DNA of 64,000 bases from Ferrimonas sediminicola (lineage in GTDB: Bacteria > Pseudomonadota > Gammaproteobacteria > Enterobacterales > Shewanellaceae). The position numbers were made by a program, and so were the translations under genes. Numbering within the stretch: position 1 is the stretch's first letter; every line of letters begins with the position of its first letter. Location: assembly GCF_005116715.1 (NCBI RefSeq), contig NZ_SWCI01000001.1, positions 1 through 64,000 of the forward strand, in the 5' to 3' direction. This document shows, piece after piece, positions 1-8,225 of the stretch. Below the pieces are notes generated by a model that worked only from the letters and a program-made list of their open reading frames with translations, had not been told where the DNA came from and did no database searches.

Positions 1-122
1 CGACTACATCGAGATGTTTTACAATTCGAAGCGCCGACATGGTTCCAATGATGGCTTGTCACCGGTAGAGTTCGAGGCCCAGTATTTTTCTAACCAATCG
101 GGTGTCTAGGAAAATAGGGGCT
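1..122 (+). mobile_element. Right end of an IS3-family insertion sequence
   Basis: The window opens inside an IS3-family element. The 3' end of its transposase gene runs to 109, and the stop codon overlaps the likely terminal inverted repeat starting TGTCTAGGAAAATAGGGG (about 104-121). The outer boundary is approximate because the left end lies outside the window. Downstream sequence is Rhs-like, so the element appears to have inserted into, or deleted, the 5' part of an rhs gene. Confidence 0.65.
2..109 (+). CDS. IS3-family transposase OrfB, C-terminal end (partial)
   Basis: Only the last 35 codons are visible. The translated tail contains YNSKRRH followed by LSPVEFE, the conserved end of the integrase (rve) domain of IS3-family OrfB transposases. 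The reading frame is open at the left window edge and ends in TAG at 107-109. It catalyses transposition of its own element if the rest is intact, which cannot be judged here. Confidence 0.75.
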   Translation, partial: DYIEMFYNSKRRHGSNDGLSPVEFEAQYFSNQSGV

Positions 123-1502
123 ATTCACACCACCACCTACTATGTCGACAAACTGTTTGAGAGCGACAGCGACGGTAGCTGGAGAGTATTCATAGATGAT
201 GTGGCGGTTGTGAGCTATACCCCGGATCGCAAACACCAGATTCTGTATACCTTGCGGGACCGGCTTGGGAGCGGAACAACGCTGGCTGACCACAATGGTG
301 GTGTAGTTAGTCGTCGTTACTTTGATCCTTTTGGTCGCACTGCGTCAATGGGGGCGGACCACCACAACGACTTGCTCGGTGCTAATGTCAGCCTCTCGAA
401 GTTTATGGATCTGGAGGGTACCAACAATTACCGCCGTGGATTTACCGACCACGAGCACTTGAATGAGCAGCAGCTGATTCATATGAATGGTCGGATTTAC
501 GATTACAACCTGGGCCGTTTCCTGAGTGTGGACCCGGTGATTCTGGACCCAAGCAGTACTCAGGCAATCAACCCTTACAGCTACATCATGAACAACCCGA
601 TGGCCGGGACGGATCCAACAGGTTACTGCCCAACGGCCAGTCGAGCGGGCGGTGGTGGTGGCATGCAATGCGTGTCAATTCTATATGATAAAGGAGAAGA
701 TAAGGGCGCCAGTGGCTCTAAACCTGAGGCAGAACAGAGTGAGCCTCCTCCAGTAAATGGTGCTCAAGCACAGCAATCTACTAAAGTGAAAGGGTCATCT
801 ACGAAAAGTGATGATGCTACCAGTGGAATTGGAGGAGCATTAATTAGCAAGCATGTATACGGGGAAGGTGGTGAACTTCCTGACGGGGTATCTCAAGTAA
901 GCCCTGAGCAACTTAAGAAGTTAAAACTTGATGGGCTAGCTTTTAGTGATAGTGATTCTGGGTTTCAATCTGCGCTTTACTATGACTCTAATAATAAGAG
1001 CTATATATATGCCTTTGCAGGAACAAATGGTGATGGTGATATGGCCGAAAACTTTGCACAAGGAGCGGGAAGGTTTGCAACTCAATACGATTTAGCTCTA
1101 AGCAACACCAAGGCTATAAGGAGTGCTGTTGGAGGTGGCTTATCTCTCTCAGGGCATTCTCTGGGAGGGGGGCTCGCAAGCATGGCGGCTGCACTTACAG
1201 GGCTTTCAGCAAACACATATAATGCCGCAGGAGTACATATGAGTACACTTGCTAGGTATTCTGGAGGGATGGCTAATGCGGTTAGGTTGGCTGGGTCTGC
1301 AAATGTAAATGCGTACAATGTTGTGGGTGATGGGCTTACCAGCTTACAACGTTATAGTTCTTTTGCTCCCGCCTTGCCTTCAGCGTTAGGTCGTAATATC
1401 TCATTAACCCCAAGGGGTTTAGATGCTGTGATTGGTATGACTCCACTTTATGGAGGGTATCACCTTCATAAAATGGACACCGTTATAAACTCGCTGAGGT
1501 AA
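102..1502 (+). CDS. 5'-truncated Rhs protein with C-terminal class 3 lipase-like toxin domain
   Basis: The open frame begins at a GTG lying inside the IS end, so its N terminus is an artefact; Rhs-like sequence starts around residue 12 (YYVDKLFE). Residues 132-145 carry the Rhs core signature YDYNLGRFLSVDP, and a PYSYIMNNP..DPTG motif follows, ending the conserved core at about residue 172. The remaining ~290 residues are a variable tip. It contains GHSLGGG with the putative nucleophile Ser353, then candidate Asp (VVGDGLTS) and His (GGYHLHK) residues in class 3 lipase order. In polymorphic toxins such a tip is the effector, here probably a phospholipase delivered to competitors. The tip is much AT-richer than surrounding genes, suggesting horizontal acquisition. 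The next gene follows by 4 bp and is a plausible immunity gene. Without its ~1000-residue N-terminal shell the protein is probably not exported. Confidence 0.75.
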   Translation: MSRKIGAIHTTTYYVDKLFESDSDGSWRVFIDDVAVVSYTPDRKHQILYTLRDRLGSGTTLADHNGGVVSRRYFDPFGRTASMGADHHNDLLGANVSLSKFMDLEGTNNYRRGFTDHEHLNEQQLIHMNGRIYDYNLGRFLSVDPVILDPSSTQAINPYSYIMNNPMAGTDPTGYCPTASRAGGGGGMQCVSILYDKGEDKGASGSKPEAEQSEPPPVNGAQAQQSTKVKGSSTKSDDATSGIGGALISKHVYGEGGELPDGVSQVSPEQLKKLKLDGLAFSDSDSGFQSALYYDSNNKSYIYAFAGTNGDGDMAENFAQGAGRFATQYDLALSNTKAIRSAVGGGLSLSGHSLGGGLASMAAALTGLSANTYNAAGVHMSTLARYSGGMANAVRLAGSANVNAYNVVGDGLTSLQRYSSFAPALPSALGRNISLTPRGLDAVIGMTPLYGGYHLHKMDTVINSLR

Positions 1503-1506
1503 GCTA

Positions 1507-2172
1507 ATGTTAAAACATATAACACTGTTAACTTGTATTTTAGTTTTCCTGAACATAGCTGCATGCGAAAGGCTTTCTGGCGAACCAAGTGTCTTTTCTT
1601 ATATTAAGAACGGAAAGCTAGAAGAGGTGAAGGAGAAGGTGGAGGAGAAAGGTGTATTCGAATCCTTGAACTCTAGTGGTGTAACACCTTTGATTTACTC
1701 TATTGAAGAAAATAATTTTGATGCGTTCAATTTGTTGTTGGAAAGCGGGGCTAACCCTAATTTTAAAATTGCAAGTGGAGGAAGTGCCGTGACTTTCTCC
1801 GTTATAAATGACAACCCTGATTACTTGCGGACTTTGATTAAGTATGGGGCGAATGTTGATACCTTTCACGAAGAAAGGAAGCGAAATGTTATTTTTGATG
1901 CGCTATCACCAAACAAAATAGAACACCTAAAAGCCCTTGTGAGTGCAGGTGCGGAAGTTAACGTTAGGGATGGAGTTAATCAAACGCCTCTTATTGTTGC
2001 TGCAAATTTAAACCAATATGAAGTCGTTTTGTTTCTTCTCGAAAATGGAGCCAACCCCGACCTGACTGATAACTTTGGCAACAAATTATCAAGTGTTCTC
2101 GAAAGCAATGTTAAATTTGAAAGTGAATCAATGGCTAAAATCAAGTTGAAAATCCTGCCTTTCCTAGAATGA
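1507..2172 (+). CDS. Ankyrin-repeat lipoprotein, probable immunity to the Rhs lipase
   Basis: The N terminus is a lipoprotein signal peptide with lipobox IAAC, giving a lipidated Cys at residue 20. After it come about four ankyrin repeats (for example TPLIYSIEENN..LLLESGANPN and TPLIVAANLNQ..LLENGANPD). It sits 4 bp downstream of the Rhs toxin tip and shares its AT-rich composition. Ankyrin or other solenoid lipoproteins are often the periplasmic immunity partners of lipase effectors, so an immunity role is inferred from position, not shown. Length is 221 residues and it looks intact. Confidence 0.7.
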   Translation: MLKHITLLTCILVFLNIAACERLSGEPSVFSYIKNGKLEEVKEKVEEKGVFESLNSSGVTPLIYSIEENNFDAFNLLLESGANPNFKIASGGSAVTFSVINDNPDYLRTLIKYGANVDTFHEERKRNVIFDALSPNKIEHLKALVSAGAEVNVRDGVNQTPLIVAANLNQYEVVLFLLENGANPDLTDNFGNKLSSVLESNVKFESESMAKIKLKILPFLE

Positions 2173-2300
2173 TTTTGCTACGATGGTTGAGGTGAAAGGA
2201 CGGCCTCAACCATCATCACAGTTTCAGTGGGTTGGTTTCGGACTGGAAATTAACAGAGTAGCAGCTATAAATGTGTTGGGCCGAGGAAGTTTATAACAGC

Positions 2301-2561
2301 ATGGATAGAAAAAAGTACTATATGAAGCTGATGAGTGATTTTCTCGATGAGTCACTGACTATCGAAGAGTCTCAGAGAGAATTTTTGGAAAGATTTGAAA
2401 GTGAAGTGAAATTATTTTAAGAAGGTGGGCATGAGATTCTTGAAGGGGTATTTTGCTCTCTCGATATGTATAGTCCACAAGGTTCAATTGCTTTCTTAGG
2501 GGCAGTAAGCTGCGAAGATGTTGCGTCCGATGCAAGTCAGGCGCCGAAAAGCATAAGTTAG
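2301..2561 (+). pseudogene. Decayed colicin-immunity-like gene with an in-frame stop
   Basis: An ATG at 2301 opens a 39-codon frame whose product (MDRKKYYMKLMSDFLDES..EFLERF) resembles the start of small self-protective colicin-like immunity proteins. The frame hits TAA at 2418-2420. The same frame continues with HEILEGVFCSLDMYSP, which resembles the second half of that family, to a TAG at 2559-2561. I read this as one ~86-codon immunity gene broken by a stop. It lies in a typical orphan-immunity position downstream of an rhs locus. The family call rests on recall of the pattern, so certainty is modest. Confidence 0.4.
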
Positions 2562-3102
2562 TGATTTTATTGGTGTTCTGGGCGCTTGTTTTTCGTAAAA
2601 ACGTCGCTGAAACACTGCAATATTTAATGCCTTAACACTAAAGAACTTTGTCATTCTTGTTATGGTTGAGGTTTACCAGCAAGGGAGTTCCTCCGGAAGA
2701 CAGATACGTTGAGACTTGAAGCCGTACATTGACCAGATTTCATCGGAAAGCTGGCCATTTTTTTTTGGACGTGTGGCCAGTTTTGTGCGGACGGGTGGTC
2801 GAGTTGGGGTGGAATCTACAGGGTTAGTTCAGTCTCCTACTGACCCTTCAGTTTGGAAGGTGTCCAGCACCAGTAGAGGTGTCCAGCTTTTTGCAGCAGG
2901 GTGGTCGGCGGTGGCCAGCGCTGCCATACCGCGATTGTTTCCCGATCTAAGCTTGTGCGACCTTCCTGGTGGGCAGGGGCCGAAAGTGAGTCGACGACTT
3001 GATGTGAAGCGGTAGTGTACAAACTTTATTGTTCCAAAGCGCTCTTGTGTACAAACTCTATTGTGCCTATACAGAGGTGAGGACCTCCGGGGCAGACTGG
3101 GG
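2562..3102. other. Gene-free stretch with probable IS-end debris
   Basis: No convincing gene. From about 2750 to 2925 the motifs GGCCAG and GTCCAGC recur. At 3015-3032 and 3047-3064 there are two 18-bp direct repeats (GTGTACAAACTTTATTGT and one with a single mismatch), 32 bp apart. Repeated short motifs of this kind occur at the ends of some insertion sequences, so this may be a relic of a second element joining the rhs island to the core genome. Confidence 0.3.
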
Positions 3103-4449
3103 CTAGTCTCCCCCAGGCTCCGGAATCTCGATGGTAAACCTGGCTCCCCCCAGGTCACTGTCACCCACCGACAGGGTGGCGCCGAGGCGATGGGCCGCCG
3201 CCTGGGCGATGGCCAGTCCCAGCCCCAGGCCTCCGGTGGCCTGGGTGCGGCTGCTGTCCAGGCGCGAGAAGGGGATGAAGATCCGCCTCCGATCCGCGTT
3301 CGGGATCCCCTGGCCATCCTCGTCGACGTGGACGCGCACCCCGGCGCCGCAGGGCTCGGCGCTGAGCCTCACCTGGCTGTGGCCGTAGCGCTGGGCGTTG
3401 CTCATCAGGTTGTCCAGCAGCAGCCGGAAACAGGTGGGGTTGACCTCGATGGGGGGCAGTGGCGGGATACTGGCCCGCACCGGCAGGGTGCCGGTCTGCT
3501 GGAACCACTGTAGCCGCTGCTCCAGGACCTGACTCAGGGGCTGGTCTGGCTGTTCGCTGCAGGGGCGTCGGTCGGGGGAGTTCAGCCTGAACAGGGTCAA
3601 GACCTGCTGGGTCAGCTGATCCATGTCCTCAATGTAGTTGTCGATGTCATCCAGCAGCTCAACCTGTTCGGGCTTGTCGCACTGTTTGCGCAGCAGGCCA
3701 TTGGCCAGCTGGATGCGGCTCAGGGGGGTGCGCAGTTCGTGGGGAACCGCCTGGGCCAGCACCCGGCTCTCCTCGACCGAGCGGCTGATGGCATCGGCCA
3801 TCCTGTTGAACCCCTTGCTCAGTTGCCGAACCGGCTCGGAGCGGGGCACCAATGCCCTGGCGCCCAGGGCGCCGCGGCCGAAGCGCTCCTGGGTGTGGGC
3901 CAGTTGCCGTATCTGGCGCTGCAGCTGACGGGCGGGCAGGTAGAGCACGGCCCCGAAGGCGGACAGCATCAGGGCGAACAGCATCAGGGTGCTGGCCACA
4001 TCCGGGTCCTCCTCCAGGACGGTCATCAGATCCTCGTCAAACTCGTCAAACTCCTTGTCGTACAGCAGCAACCGCCCGCCCTCCTCCAGATGGGTGAAGG
4101 CGGAGAGATAGCGAAACTCCTCCAGCTGATACACCCGCCCCCCTTCGAAGCTGGTCATCAGGGTGCACCCTTCGCAGGGCGCGGCCGCCAGATTGTCCTG
4201 CCAGGCGGCGTTCCAGGGAGACAGGCTCAGGTCGATGGCATCGATGTACGCCTGGGGGGAGATCCCCTGCATCTGCCAGCTCTTGCTCAGCAAGGTATCC
4301 ATGGCATGGGTGTCGGCATAGAAGTCCTTCACCTCGGTCTCCTCATACCAGGAGTCGGTGTAGCTGGCGGTGAGAAACACGCTGCCGATCAGGGCCAGGA
4401 TCATCCCCAGGTAGAGGCGGGTGAACAGCGGAGGGATCAGTCTATTCAT
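3103..4449 (-). CDS. Sensor histidine kinase (RstB-like)
   Basis: A 448-residue membrane kinase. An N-terminal transmembrane helix (about residues 12-30) and a second one (about 152-172) flank a periplasmic sensor loop that is rich in acidic residues and contains a CEGC pair. A HAMP-like linker follows, then the phosphoacceptor box VPHELRTPLSR with His at about residue 240, and a C-terminal ATPase with an N box (LLDNLMSNAQRYGH) and G boxes (DEDGQGIP, GLGLGLAIAQ). Its start overlaps the end of the response regulator gene by 8 bp, so both are translated together. The HELRTPLSR form and the partner's type point to the RstAB/CpxA branch; the stimulus is unknown. Confidence 0.85.
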   Translation of the reverse strand: MNRLIPPLFTRLYLGMILALIGSVFLTASYTDSWYEETEVKDFYADTHAMDTLLSKSWQMQGISPQAYIDAIDLSLSPWNAAWQDNLAAAPCEGCTLMTSFEGGRVYQLEEFRYLSAFTHLEEGGRLLLYDKEFDEFDEDLMTVLEEDPDVASTLMLFALMLSAFGAVLYLPARQLQRQIRQLAHTQERFGRGALGARALVPRSEPVRQLSKGFNRMADAISRSVEESRVLAQAVPHELRTPLSRIQLANGLLRKQCDKPEQVELLDDIDNYIEDMDQLTQQVLTLFRLNSPDRRPCSEQPDQPLSQVLEQRLQWFQQTGTLPVRASIPPLPPIEVNPTCFRLLLDNLMSNAQRYGHSQVRLSAEPCGAGVRVHVDEDGQGIPNADRRRIFIPFSRLDSSRTQATGGLGLGLAIAQAAAHRLGATLSVGDSDLGGARFTIEIPEPGGD

Positions 4450-5122
4450 TGATCAGCATATAGCCCCGGTTGCGGACGGTGAGGATCAGCCGGTAGGGAG
4501 CCTTGGCATCACCCAGCTTGCGGCGCAGGCCGGAGATGCGCATGTCAACCGACCGGTCGTAACCGTCGTAATCGATGCCGCGGAGGGCACGACAGCAAGC
4601 CTCCCGGGTGACCACCTGGCCGGCGCTCTCGGCCAGCAGCAGCAGCATCTTGTATTCGGATTCGGCCAGTTCCACCTCCTCCTGGTTGAGGCAGACCCGC
4701 TGGCGGCGGCGGTTGATGGTGATGGGGCCCACCTCGAGACACTCCTGCCCCTGGGGCTGCCAACGGCGCAGCAGTGCCTCGATGCGGGCGGCCAGAAGAT
4801 GGGGCTTGACCGGTTTGGTCAGGTAGTCGTCGGCACCGATCCTCAGCAGGCTGATCTCGCTGAACTCATCGTCGCAGGCGGTAAGCACCATGATCGGTCG
4901 CTGGTAAAACTCCCGGGCGGCACGGCATACCTCGATGCCGCTCATCCCCGGCAGCATCAGGTCCAGCACCACCAGGTCCGGCTGAAACTCGCCAATGGCG
5001 GTCAGTGCTGCTTCACCGCGGTCCACCACTCGGGTGTGGTACTGTTCTGCCTGAAGGTACATGGCGGTGAGTCGGGCGATCTCGGCGTCGTCCTCGACGA
5101 TCAGAATTCGGGCTTTAGCCAC
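4442..5122 (-). CDS. OmpR-family response regulator (RstA-like)
   Basis: A 226-residue two-domain regulator. The receiver domain has the acidic pair ED at residues 10-11, the phospho-acceptor Asp in VVLDLMLPG (about residue 54) and Lys in LTKPV (about 104). The C-terminal half is a winged helix of the OmpR/PhoB type (LAESEYKMLLLL, then DMRISGLRRKLGD and NRGYML). It is first in a two-gene operon with the kinase at 3103-4449. It probably acts as a transcription factor; targets are not evident here. Confidence 0.88.
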   Translation of the reverse strand: MAKARILIVEDDAEIARLTAMYLQAEQYHTRVVDRGEAALTAIGEFQPDLVVLDLMLPGMSGIEVCRAAREFYQRPIMVLTACDDEFSEISLLRIGADDYLTKPVKPHLLAARIEALLRRWQPQGQECLEVGPITINRRRQRVCLNQEEVELAESEYKMLLLLAESAGQVVTREACCRALRGIDYDGYDRSVDMRISGLRRKLGDAKAPYRLILTVRNRGYMLINE

Positions 5123-5268
5123 CTGGGTTCACTCTGCTGACGGTTTTCCGGAGTCTAAGTGTACCCACAGGCGCGGCGATACCCCAGCCCCCTTACATCG
5201 TCTTACAGCCTTGGGGCGATCGCGATCGCGGCCGCGATGGCGTGCCGTTCACCGGGGGCAGATCGCCG

Positions 5269-6246
5269 CTACCCCTCTGGCTGGCAGATCTCGTCGTCGA
5301 CCACCGCCTTGAGGGTGCGGACCAGCAGCAGCAGGATCACAGCGGTCACCAGGGCCAGCAGGGCGTAGGCCAGGTAGCCGAACACCGCCTTGGCGGTGGT
5401 GGCGTACATTACCTGGGCGGCCACCGACGCGGCGGCCAGGGGGAAGGAGTAGGCCCACCAGCTGATGAAGAAGCGGATCTTGGTGAACCGGGGAAACTGG
5501 GTCACCAGCAACAGCACCAGGAACATGGCCACGTTGAACAGGATCTGGCCCATGGCGTCGATACCGCCGGTCAGCTTGGTGTAGGCGACAAAGCCCACCG
5601 CCGGCGGTGCGATAAAGATAAACAGGGTGGGCAGCAGCTTTTCCGGCAGGGGATCATGGAAGATCACCCGGTTGAGGATCAGCGCCTTGAGGATGATCCA
5701 GAACAGGATGCCGATGGAGAAGAAGAACCAGCTCAGCGCCATGAAGCCGTGCTCCACCCCGGCCAGGGGGACGATGACGTTGCCGACGATGGGGATAAAC
5801 CAGGCCGGGGTGCTGTGGGCAATCTGGAACTTGGGGTGGTGGATCCACTGAGTCAGTACGTACAGGGTAAACAGCAGGTGCAGGGCGGCGCCGATGGCCC
5901 ACAGCAGCAGGGAGAGCGGCTTGGAGACCGGCAGCAGGGCGGCGCTGAGCAGCAGCAGGCTGATGGAGATGGTGGGGAAGAAGCTTAGTTTCACCGGGTG
6001 CTCCAGCTCCGCCTGTACCGCCTGAGGCTGGGTGGCCAGCTTCATCAGGTAACTGCCGGCCACCACGGTAAACAGGCACAGAGTCAGCCCCAGTAGCAAT
6101 TGGCCAATCAGTTCCGGGGCGCCCAGGACAAGGTGAGCTTTTTCCCAGGCCAGGGTCAGGCCACTCATGCCCATGATCATGGCGAAGAAGGAGATGGGGA
6201 AGTAGGCCAGCTTCGAAGCGTGGCTCAGTCGTGCCTGCTGATTCAT
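5269..6246 (-). CDS. TDT/SLAC1-family transporter (TehA-like)
   Basis: A 325-residue, strongly hydrophobic protein with about ten membrane helices. It starts with the family's typical LSHASKLAYFPISFFAMIMG segment. The family (tellurite-resistance/dicarboxylate transporter, voltage-dependent anion channel) moves small anions across the inner membrane; substrates range from C4-dicarboxylates and sulfite to nitrate or chloride, and I cannot choose among them. The ATG is preceded by AAGGACTT. No cotranscribed partner is evident; a terminator of the next upstream operon lies at 6356-6380. Confidence 0.82.
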   Translation of the reverse strand: MNQQARLSHASKLAYFPISFFAMIMGMSGLTLAWEKAHLVLGAPELIGQLLLGLTLCLFTVVAGSYLMKLATQPQAVQAELEHPVKLSFFPTISISLLLLSAALLPVSKPLSLLLWAIGAALHLLFTLYVLTQWIHHPKFQIAHSTPAWFIPIVGNVIVPLAGVEHGFMALSWFFFSIGILFWIILKALILNRVIFHDPLPEKLLPTLFIFIAPPAVGFVAYTKLTGGIDAMGQILFNVAMFLVLLLVTQFPRFTKIRFFISWWAYSFPLAAASVAAQVMYATTAKAVFGYLAYALLALVTAVILLLLVRTLKAVVDDEICQPEG

Positions 6247-6355
6247 CCAGAAGTCCTTATTTAGATAATTCTAATACAATAGGGCGGCAAGAGAGAAATT
6301 ACCAGCAGGGTTGCCTCGGTCCGATCACAAAGCCGGTTACTGGGAGGAGACAACG

Positions 6356-6380
6356 AAAAAAGCCGCCCCAAGGGGGCGGC
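6356..6380 (-). terminator. Rho-independent terminator of the octahaem cytochrome gene
   Basis: On the minus strand a GCCGCCCC/GGGGCGGC stem with a 2-3 nt loop is followed by six T residues. It lies about 55 bp downstream of the cytochrome stop codon. Confidence 0.85.
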
Positions 6381-6434
6381 CAGGTTTCCGACTTTCATGA
6401 TGCGTTGTGTCCGGGTCGGAAAAGTCAGCAGGGT

Positions 6435-8069
6435 CTACTTGTGGATCTTACCTCCGTAGTTGTCCTGCAGGCTCTGCAGCTTGCTGCCTTCGGCGTGACA
6501 CTGGCCGCAGGCCCAGGCCTCTTTCAGGAAGGGGTTCATCTTGCTGTCTTCGCTGATTTGAGGCTTCTCGTTGAACAGGTCGATGGTCACCACGTGGGTC
6601 ATCTCGTCACCGAAGGTCACCCCGCCATTGGTGGTGGTGCTGGTGGCGTTCTTCACCACTTCCGGCATGTGGCAGCTGGTGCAGTCGAAATTGGCATGCA
6701 GGCTGACCGTACCGTCGTTGAACGCCTGGGTGGCGTGGCAGTCGGTACAGGCCTTCACCGCGCCGTTGTGCTCCGCCTTGTCCTTGTTAACGGTGGACTT
6801 GTGCGGGTCGTGGCAGCTGACACAGTCCAGGCCGGCCAGGTAGTGAGGGTTGGTGGCCTCACCGGTTTCAGGGTCGATGCCAAAGAGTTCATCGGCGGTC
6901 TGGTGGTGACGGGTCAGCCCACCCTTGGCGTCGATGCGGCCAGCGCTCTCCGGCAGGGTGCTGTCGGGGAAGGCGGTGTGGAACTTATTGACGTAGCCGT
7001 TGCCATGGTTACGGTCGCCATCACGGGTGTGGCACTCACTGCAGTGCACGGCGGCGCCAAAGCCCATGGTGTCGCTCTGCAGCAGTTCCGAGGCGCGTGG
7101 CTGGGCGATCCTGGTGATATTGTCTGCAGAGGGAGCCTTGATGTGCTCGGAGCCGGCGCCGTGGCAGGCCTCACACTGTACCGCCGCCAGGGCGAAGGTG
7201 CCGCCCATGCCCGGCAGGTCATCCTGACGGTGGGGGTTCAGCGTTTCGTCGAAGGGTTTCCAGCCGGTGTTGTGGCAGTTACCACAGCTGTAGATCATGT
7301 CGACGTCACCGTCGTGGTAGCCGCTCATCTGGTTGCCCGCGGCCTCGGAGCCATAGAGGTTAAACTGCACCGCCGAGCCGCTGACGATGTGGCCGTTCTT
7401 ATCGAACCAGCGAATCTTCTTCCAGTAGCCGCCGGTGGTGTAGCTGACGTCGGCATAGGAGTTGGGGGCGCCCAGGGTGTTATCGGTCAGGCCGTCGGTG
7501 TCGGTGTCGGTGGCTGCGTCAGAGATCAGGGTCAGGGCGGCGTCGAGATCCACCTCCTCGGGCAGATAGGGGAACTGCGGAGCCTCGTCGTTGACGATCT
7601 TGGAGATCTTGAAGTTGTGGCCGTGCAACTGATGAGTCTCAAACTCGTTGGCGTGGCAGGTCTGGCAAGACTCAGAGCCGACATAGGTCAGTTCGATCAC
7701 CTCTTCGGTCACCGTCACCAGAATCTTGGCGGTGGTTTCGTCGGTGCCATCACTGACCTTGTAGTCGATGACATCATCACCCACAAAGCCGGCGGGGTCA
7801 TACTGGATCTGACCATCTTTGATCTCGGCGTTGCCGTAGGTGGCGATGGCGGAGCTGAGAGTCAGGGTGTCGCCATCGGCATCGCTGGCGGACGCCAGGG
7901 CGTCGATCATGATGGCGGTGGCACTGGTGGTGGCGGCGTCCAGGTCCGTGGCAACCGGCGGTGTATTGGGGTCCGGAAGGACGGTGTCGCTGTTATTGTC
8001 GTCGCTGCCGCAGGCGGTCAGCAGGGTCGCGGCAATCAGGCTTGCCAGCAGCTTGGTGTGGGTTTTCAT
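6435..8069 (-). CDS. Octahaem c-type cytochrome lipoprotein with an Ig/cadherin-like domain
   Basis: A lipoprotein signal peptide (lipobox LTAC) is followed by a ~90-residue beta-sandwich-like repeat with SDADGDTL and DVIDYKVSDGTD motifs, then eight CXXCH haem sites (CQTCH, CGNCH, CEACH, CSECH, CVSCH, CTDCH, CTSCH, CGQCH). I place the start at the third ATG of an ATGATGATG run because AGGAGA lies 6 nt upstream of it. A longer frame would begin at 8096, ahead of the Shine-Dalgarno. Lipid anchoring suggests it sits at the outer membrane or in the periplasm as an electron carrier or terminal reductase, as in Shewanella-type extracellular respiration. It follows a kinase/REC-ArsR pair on the same strand, which probably controls it. 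A hairpin abuts the ribosome binding site. Confidence 0.85.
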   Translation of the reverse strand: MKTHTKLLASLIAATLLTACGSDDNNSDTVLPDPNTPPVATDLDAATTSATAIMIDALASASDADGDTLTLSSAIATYGNAEIKDGQIQYDPAGFVGDDVIDYKVSDGTDETTAKILVTVTEEVIELTYVGSESCQTCHANEFETHQLHGHNFKISKIVNDEAPQFPYLPEEVDLDAALTLISDAATDTDTDGLTDNTLGAPNSYADVSYTTGGYWKKIRWFDKNGHIVSGSAVQFNLYGSEAAGNQMSGYHDGDVDMIYSCGNCHNTGWKPFDETLNPHRQDDLPGMGGTFALAAVQCEACHGAGSEHIKAPSADNITRIAQPRASELLQSDTMGFGAAVHCSECHTRDGDRNHGNGYVNKFHTAFPDSTLPESAGRIDAKGGLTRHHQTADELFGIDPETGEATNPHYLAGLDCVSCHDPHKSTVNKDKAEHNGAVKACTDCHATQAFNDGTVSLHANFDCTSCHMPEVVKNATSTTTNGGVTFGDEMTHVVTIDLFNEKPQISEDSKMNPFLKEAWACGQCHAEGSKLQSLQDNYGGKIHK

Positions 8070-8082
8070 CATCATTCTCCTG

Positions 8083-8098
8083 CAGTGGTGATCCACTG
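8083..8098 (-). promoter_or_regulatory. Hairpin touching the Shine-Dalgarno of the octahaem cytochrome gene
   Basis: CAGTGG and CCACTG form a 6-bp perfect stem with a 4-nt loop in the leader. One nucleotide separates it from the AGGAGA ribosome binding site (8076-8081). It could modulate translation or protect the mRNA; this is inference. Confidence 0.35.
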
Positions 8099-8225
8099 TC
8101 TGTTTCCCAACTGCAGTATCGAATTTGATGAAAATGTCATCCAGATTAGGGAAGTTGACACAACCTTACCCTTTGATAAGAGAATTTATCAGAACCGGAT
8201 TAATATTTTGATTTAATTGGTTATT

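Noticed and set aside
2716-3015. 99-codon plus-strand frame in the repeat-rich gap
   Set aside because: No Shine-Dalgarno, no recognisable domain, and it spans repeated GGCCAG motifs that look like IS-end sequence.
6231-8216. Very long plus-strand open frame opposite the octahaem cytochrome gene
   Set aside because: Its product is a Gly/Val/Leu-rich shadow of a high-GC gene; the minus strand has eight CXXCH motifs, a lipobox and a ribosome binding site.
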